Below, piece after piece: positions 62,312 through 64,000 of a stretch of DNA of 64,000 bases. The stretch covers positions 9,238,001 through 9,302,000 of the forward strand of contig NZ_CP028369.1 in NCBI RefSeq assembly GCF_003032475.1, read 5' to 3'. The DNA comes from Streptomyces sp. P3. GTDB taxonomy: Bacteria; Actinomycetota; Actinomycetes; Streptomycetales; Streptomycetaceae. The translations under genes were made by a program, and so were the position numbers. The notes under the pieces were generated by a model. The model ran no database searches and was not told where the DNA came from. It saw nothing but the letters and a program-made list of their open reading frames with translations. Positions within the stretch are counted from its first letter, which is position 1, and the number at the start of each line of letters is the position of its first letter.

Positions 62312-62675
62312 GAGGTACCTCCGGGAGCGGTGTGGGCGGCCGGCGTCGCATGGCGATCGTCGGCGGTGGGCGAAGTCAAGTTTTGAACGCGCGATCGGTG
62401 ACTCGTAGGACGAGCGCGCCCAGCGCTGGTACGTGAGCGCCTCAGTCCTCTGGAGCACCCCCGCGGCCGCCGGAGCCCTTGATCCTGCTCACCGCAGGAC
62501 CAGCAACACTGTGCGGAGGCAGCGGCGGCGCAGAGCGCAAGGGTGATCGCGATGGCCAGAGCGGTGCCCGCGCTGTGGTCACGGCACACCCCTCAGACGC
62601 CGGAGATGGAAGAAGAGGGCCCGGGGCGCGGTGACCGTCAGCGCCCGACCGTGCGCCGGGTCCTCGGTCAGCAGG
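62312..62675. other. Intergenic gap in the second catabolic operon
   Basis: No clear gene in 364 bases. A short minus-strand frame has a hydrophobic stretch (GTALAIAITLALCAAAASAQ) that may be debris of a membrane protein. Confidence 0.4.
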
Positions 62676-63113
62676 TCAGCTCGCTACCTTGAAGGGAATG
62701 GCCCTGTTCTCCTTTGCCCAGAGCTTCTCCACGTCGGACTCGGGGGGAGGCGGAACGAGGCCCTGCGTGCGCCACAGGTCCATGGGGCTCTCATCGATGT
62801 GGATCTCCCAGTCGTAGCCGCGATCCTTCACGAACGGCGCGAGCTTCTCCCCGATCACCTCCATACACGTGAAACGCATCTCGGGGTCAACCATCTGCCT
62901 GGCGACGTGGTTCACCCGTATCCGCACGAAGTTGGTGGCCGCCTTGCCACCGACGTACATGGTGTTCTCCGGAACGTCCTGGAACAGGACCACGACGTAG
63001 AACTTGGGCAGGTTGGCGTAGTCCACGTAGAACGAGGTGATGCGCTCGGACAGCTGTTCCCTGTCCTCCGGCGTGTAGGCGTTCTCGGGGGCGAAGATCT
63101 CCCAGTACGGCAT
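62676..63113 (-). CDS. Tautomerase_3/cis-CaaD-like protein
   Basis: The protein has 145 residues. The N-terminal Pro after Met removal (MPYWEIFAPENAYTPEDREQ) is the catalytic base of the tautomerase superfamily. The beta-alpha-beta pattern FYVDYANLPKFYVVVLFQDV, NFVRIRVNHVARQMVDPEMR and a Pro-rich end match the oxalocrotonate-tautomerase-like, single-chain, two-domain type. Members isomerise or hydrate unsaturated keto acids. It fits a ring-cleavage pathway, together with the adjoining hydrolases. Confidence 0.85.
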   Translation of the reverse strand: MPYWEIFAPENAYTPEDREQLSERITSFYVDYANLPKFYVVVLFQDVPENTMYVGGKAATNFVRIRVNHVARQMVDPEMRFTCMEVIGEKLAPFVKDRGYDWEIHIDESPMDLWRTQGLVPPPPESDVEKLWAKENRAIPFKVAS

Positions 63114-63164
63114 TGCGGCTCCTCTGGATGCACGGCGGGTGGATGTGGCTTTGGTACGGGCGTC

Positions 63165-64000
63165 TCAGACTTGGAGGTGCTTGACGAAGTGGTCACGTGC
63201 GGCTGCGGAGCACTCGTCGAACCCGGATCCCGTGTAGGCGTCGAAGTGGCCGCCCTGGATGACGATGATCTGCTTCGGCTCCCGGGCCTCTTCGTACGCG
63301 TCGAGGGCGTGCTCGAACGGTGTCACAGTGTCGCCGGCGGCCACGATCATCAGGAGTGGGGTCGGGGCGATCCGGCTGATGTAGCTGCCCGGCTCGTATT
63401 CGCTCGCCAGCTCAAGGCTCCGAGCCGTCATCTCGTTCTTCCAGTTGGGGGCCCGGTCAGCCGATGTCTTGCTGAACCATTCGTAGGCCTCGGCTGCGGG
63501 CATCACCGCCTGCGCCATCGGGTCGGATGTGACGACCGGGAGCATCGTGGGCTCTCCGCCCGTGAACTGGTGGAGTCGGTCGCCCTGCAGTGCCGCACGG
63601 GTGTGTGGGATGAAGTCCGGCCGGATGGCCTGGCTCAGCATGTGCGATCCCGAGACGAAAGGCACCTGGGAGACGACGGCCTTCACTCTCTTGTCGATCG
63701 ACGCGACCATGAGGACGTGTCCACCGGAGAAGCTGGAGCCCCAGATGCCGACGTTCGACGCGTCGACTTCAGGGCGGGTGGTGGCGTAGGTGATTGCGTT
63801 CCGGAAGTCCCGGTACTGCAGGACCGGGTCAACCTCCTGGCGGGGAGCTCCATCGCTGGCCCCGAAGTTCTGGTGATCGTAAACAAGCGCGTTGAGACCG
63901 GCTTCGGCGAAGACCACGGCGTAGTCGTCGAGGTGCATCTCCTTAACGGCTGACAGCCCGTGCGCCAGGACGACGACTGGTGCGGGGTCGCTGGTGTTTT
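63165..64000 (-). CDS. Alpha/beta hydrolase, N-terminus beyond window
   Basis: About 278 residues are present and the start lies outside the right edge. LAHGLSAVKEMHLDDYA contains the oxyanion motif. The nucleophile is in GIWGSSFSGGH, and the acid and His lie in AAGDTVTPFEH and GGHFDAYTG. It is most like the hydrolase at 48365 (similar spacing, SSFSGG/TSFGGG). It forms the visible 5' part of the second catabolic operon. Confidence 0.87.
   Translation of the reverse strand, partial: NTSDPAPVVVLAHGLSAVKEMHLDDYAVVFAEAGLNALVYDHQNFGASDGAPRQEVDPVLQYRDFRNAITYATTRPEVDASNVGIWGSSFSGGHVLMVASIDKRVKAVVSQVPFVSGSHMLSQAIRPDFIPHTRAALQGDRLHQFTGGEPTMLPVVTSDPMAQAVMPAAEAYEWFSKTSADRAPNWKNEMTARSLELASEYEPGSYISRIAPTPLLMIVAAGDTVTPFEHALDAYEEAREPKQIIVIQGGHFDAYTGSGFDECSAAARDHFVKHLQV

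Noticed and set aside
1..64000. CRISPR arrays, tRNA or rRNA genes, attachment sites
   Set aside because: I saw no regularly spaced repeats, no tRNA-like cloverleaf or CCA-type ends, and no rRNA-like stretch, but I could not run a covariance or repeat search.

Overview
The window is high-GC actinomycete DNA, almost certainly Streptomyces. The signs are GC-rich third codon positions, GGAGG-type ribosome sites, GTG and TTG starts, many TetR/HxlR/GntR regulators, a PAS-GAF-PP2C-kinase protein, an AfsR/LuxR-type ATPase regulator and a sugar ABC importer without its own ATPase. The many transposase remnants and broken gene copies suggest an accessory region, such as a chromosome arm or an island, rather than core genome.

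Region by region. (a) 1-762: a partial YdcF/DUF218 membrane protein. (b) 1.7-14.05 kb: a glycan-utilisation locus. A minus-strand operon carries a lipoprotein sugar binder, two permeases and two GH3 glycosidases; a divergent TetR gene, a GH1 beta-glycosidase and a secreted divergent GH10-like enzyme follow. (c) 14.1-21.9 kb: a DUF418 fragment, a secreted binding protein, an SDR fragment, decayed IS630 and IS5 copies, then a secreted ribosome-inactivating protein (RIP) beside a secreted LamG protein with a duplicated C-terminal unit, and an intact IS5-type element. (d) 22.0-25.2 kb: an AfsR/LuxR-like regulator abutting a deletion-scarred copy of a TetR / acyl-CoA dehydrogenase (ACAD) / phosphotransferase / SDR module whose intact version lies at 50.7-54.4 kb. 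(e) 25.7-28.7 kb: a LigI-like amidohydrolase, GntR regulator and MFS transporter. (f) 28.7-30.7 kb: small ORFs, a TetR fragment and a dead transposase. (g) 30.8-42.5 kb: an AraC regulator, SnoaL-like protein, acyl-CoA ligase, TetR, PAS-GAF-PP2C-kinase protein, DUF3533 membrane protein, mycothiol-dependent-isomerase-like protein and an ALDH/TetR pair. (h) 42.6-49.8 kb: an eight-gene minus-strand catabolic cluster (AlkK-like acyl-CoA ligase, HxlR-SCP2 regulator, LLM flavin oxidoreductase, hot-dog thioesterase, MBL hydrolase, two alpha/beta hydrolases, SnoaL-like protein). (i) 50.7-54.4 kb: the intact TetR / ACAD / phosphotransferase / SDR module. (j) 54.6-64 kb: a GMC oxidoreductase, DUF302 protein and flavin reductase, then SDR and CocE fragments, an HxlR/quinone-oxidoreductase pair, a second SnoaL copy, a second MBL hydrolase, a tautomerase and a partial alpha/beta hydrolase.

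How it fits together. The left part imports and hydrolyses beta-linked oligosaccharides. The right part looks like one or more pathways for hydroxylated, carboxylic or aromatic compounds that pass through CoA thioesters. The ACAD/phosphotransferase/SDR trio resembles the LvaA/LvaC and ACAD10/11 scheme, in which a 4-hydroxyacyl-CoA is phosphorylated and the phosphate is then eliminated. A 26-bp AT-rich site recurs upstream of two of the catabolic operons and may link their expression. Fragmented copies of several of these genes (SDR three times, ACAD, phosphotransferase, TetR twice, LLM oxidoreductase, SnoaL) are scattered through the window, so the locus has been duplicated and partly deleted repeatedly.
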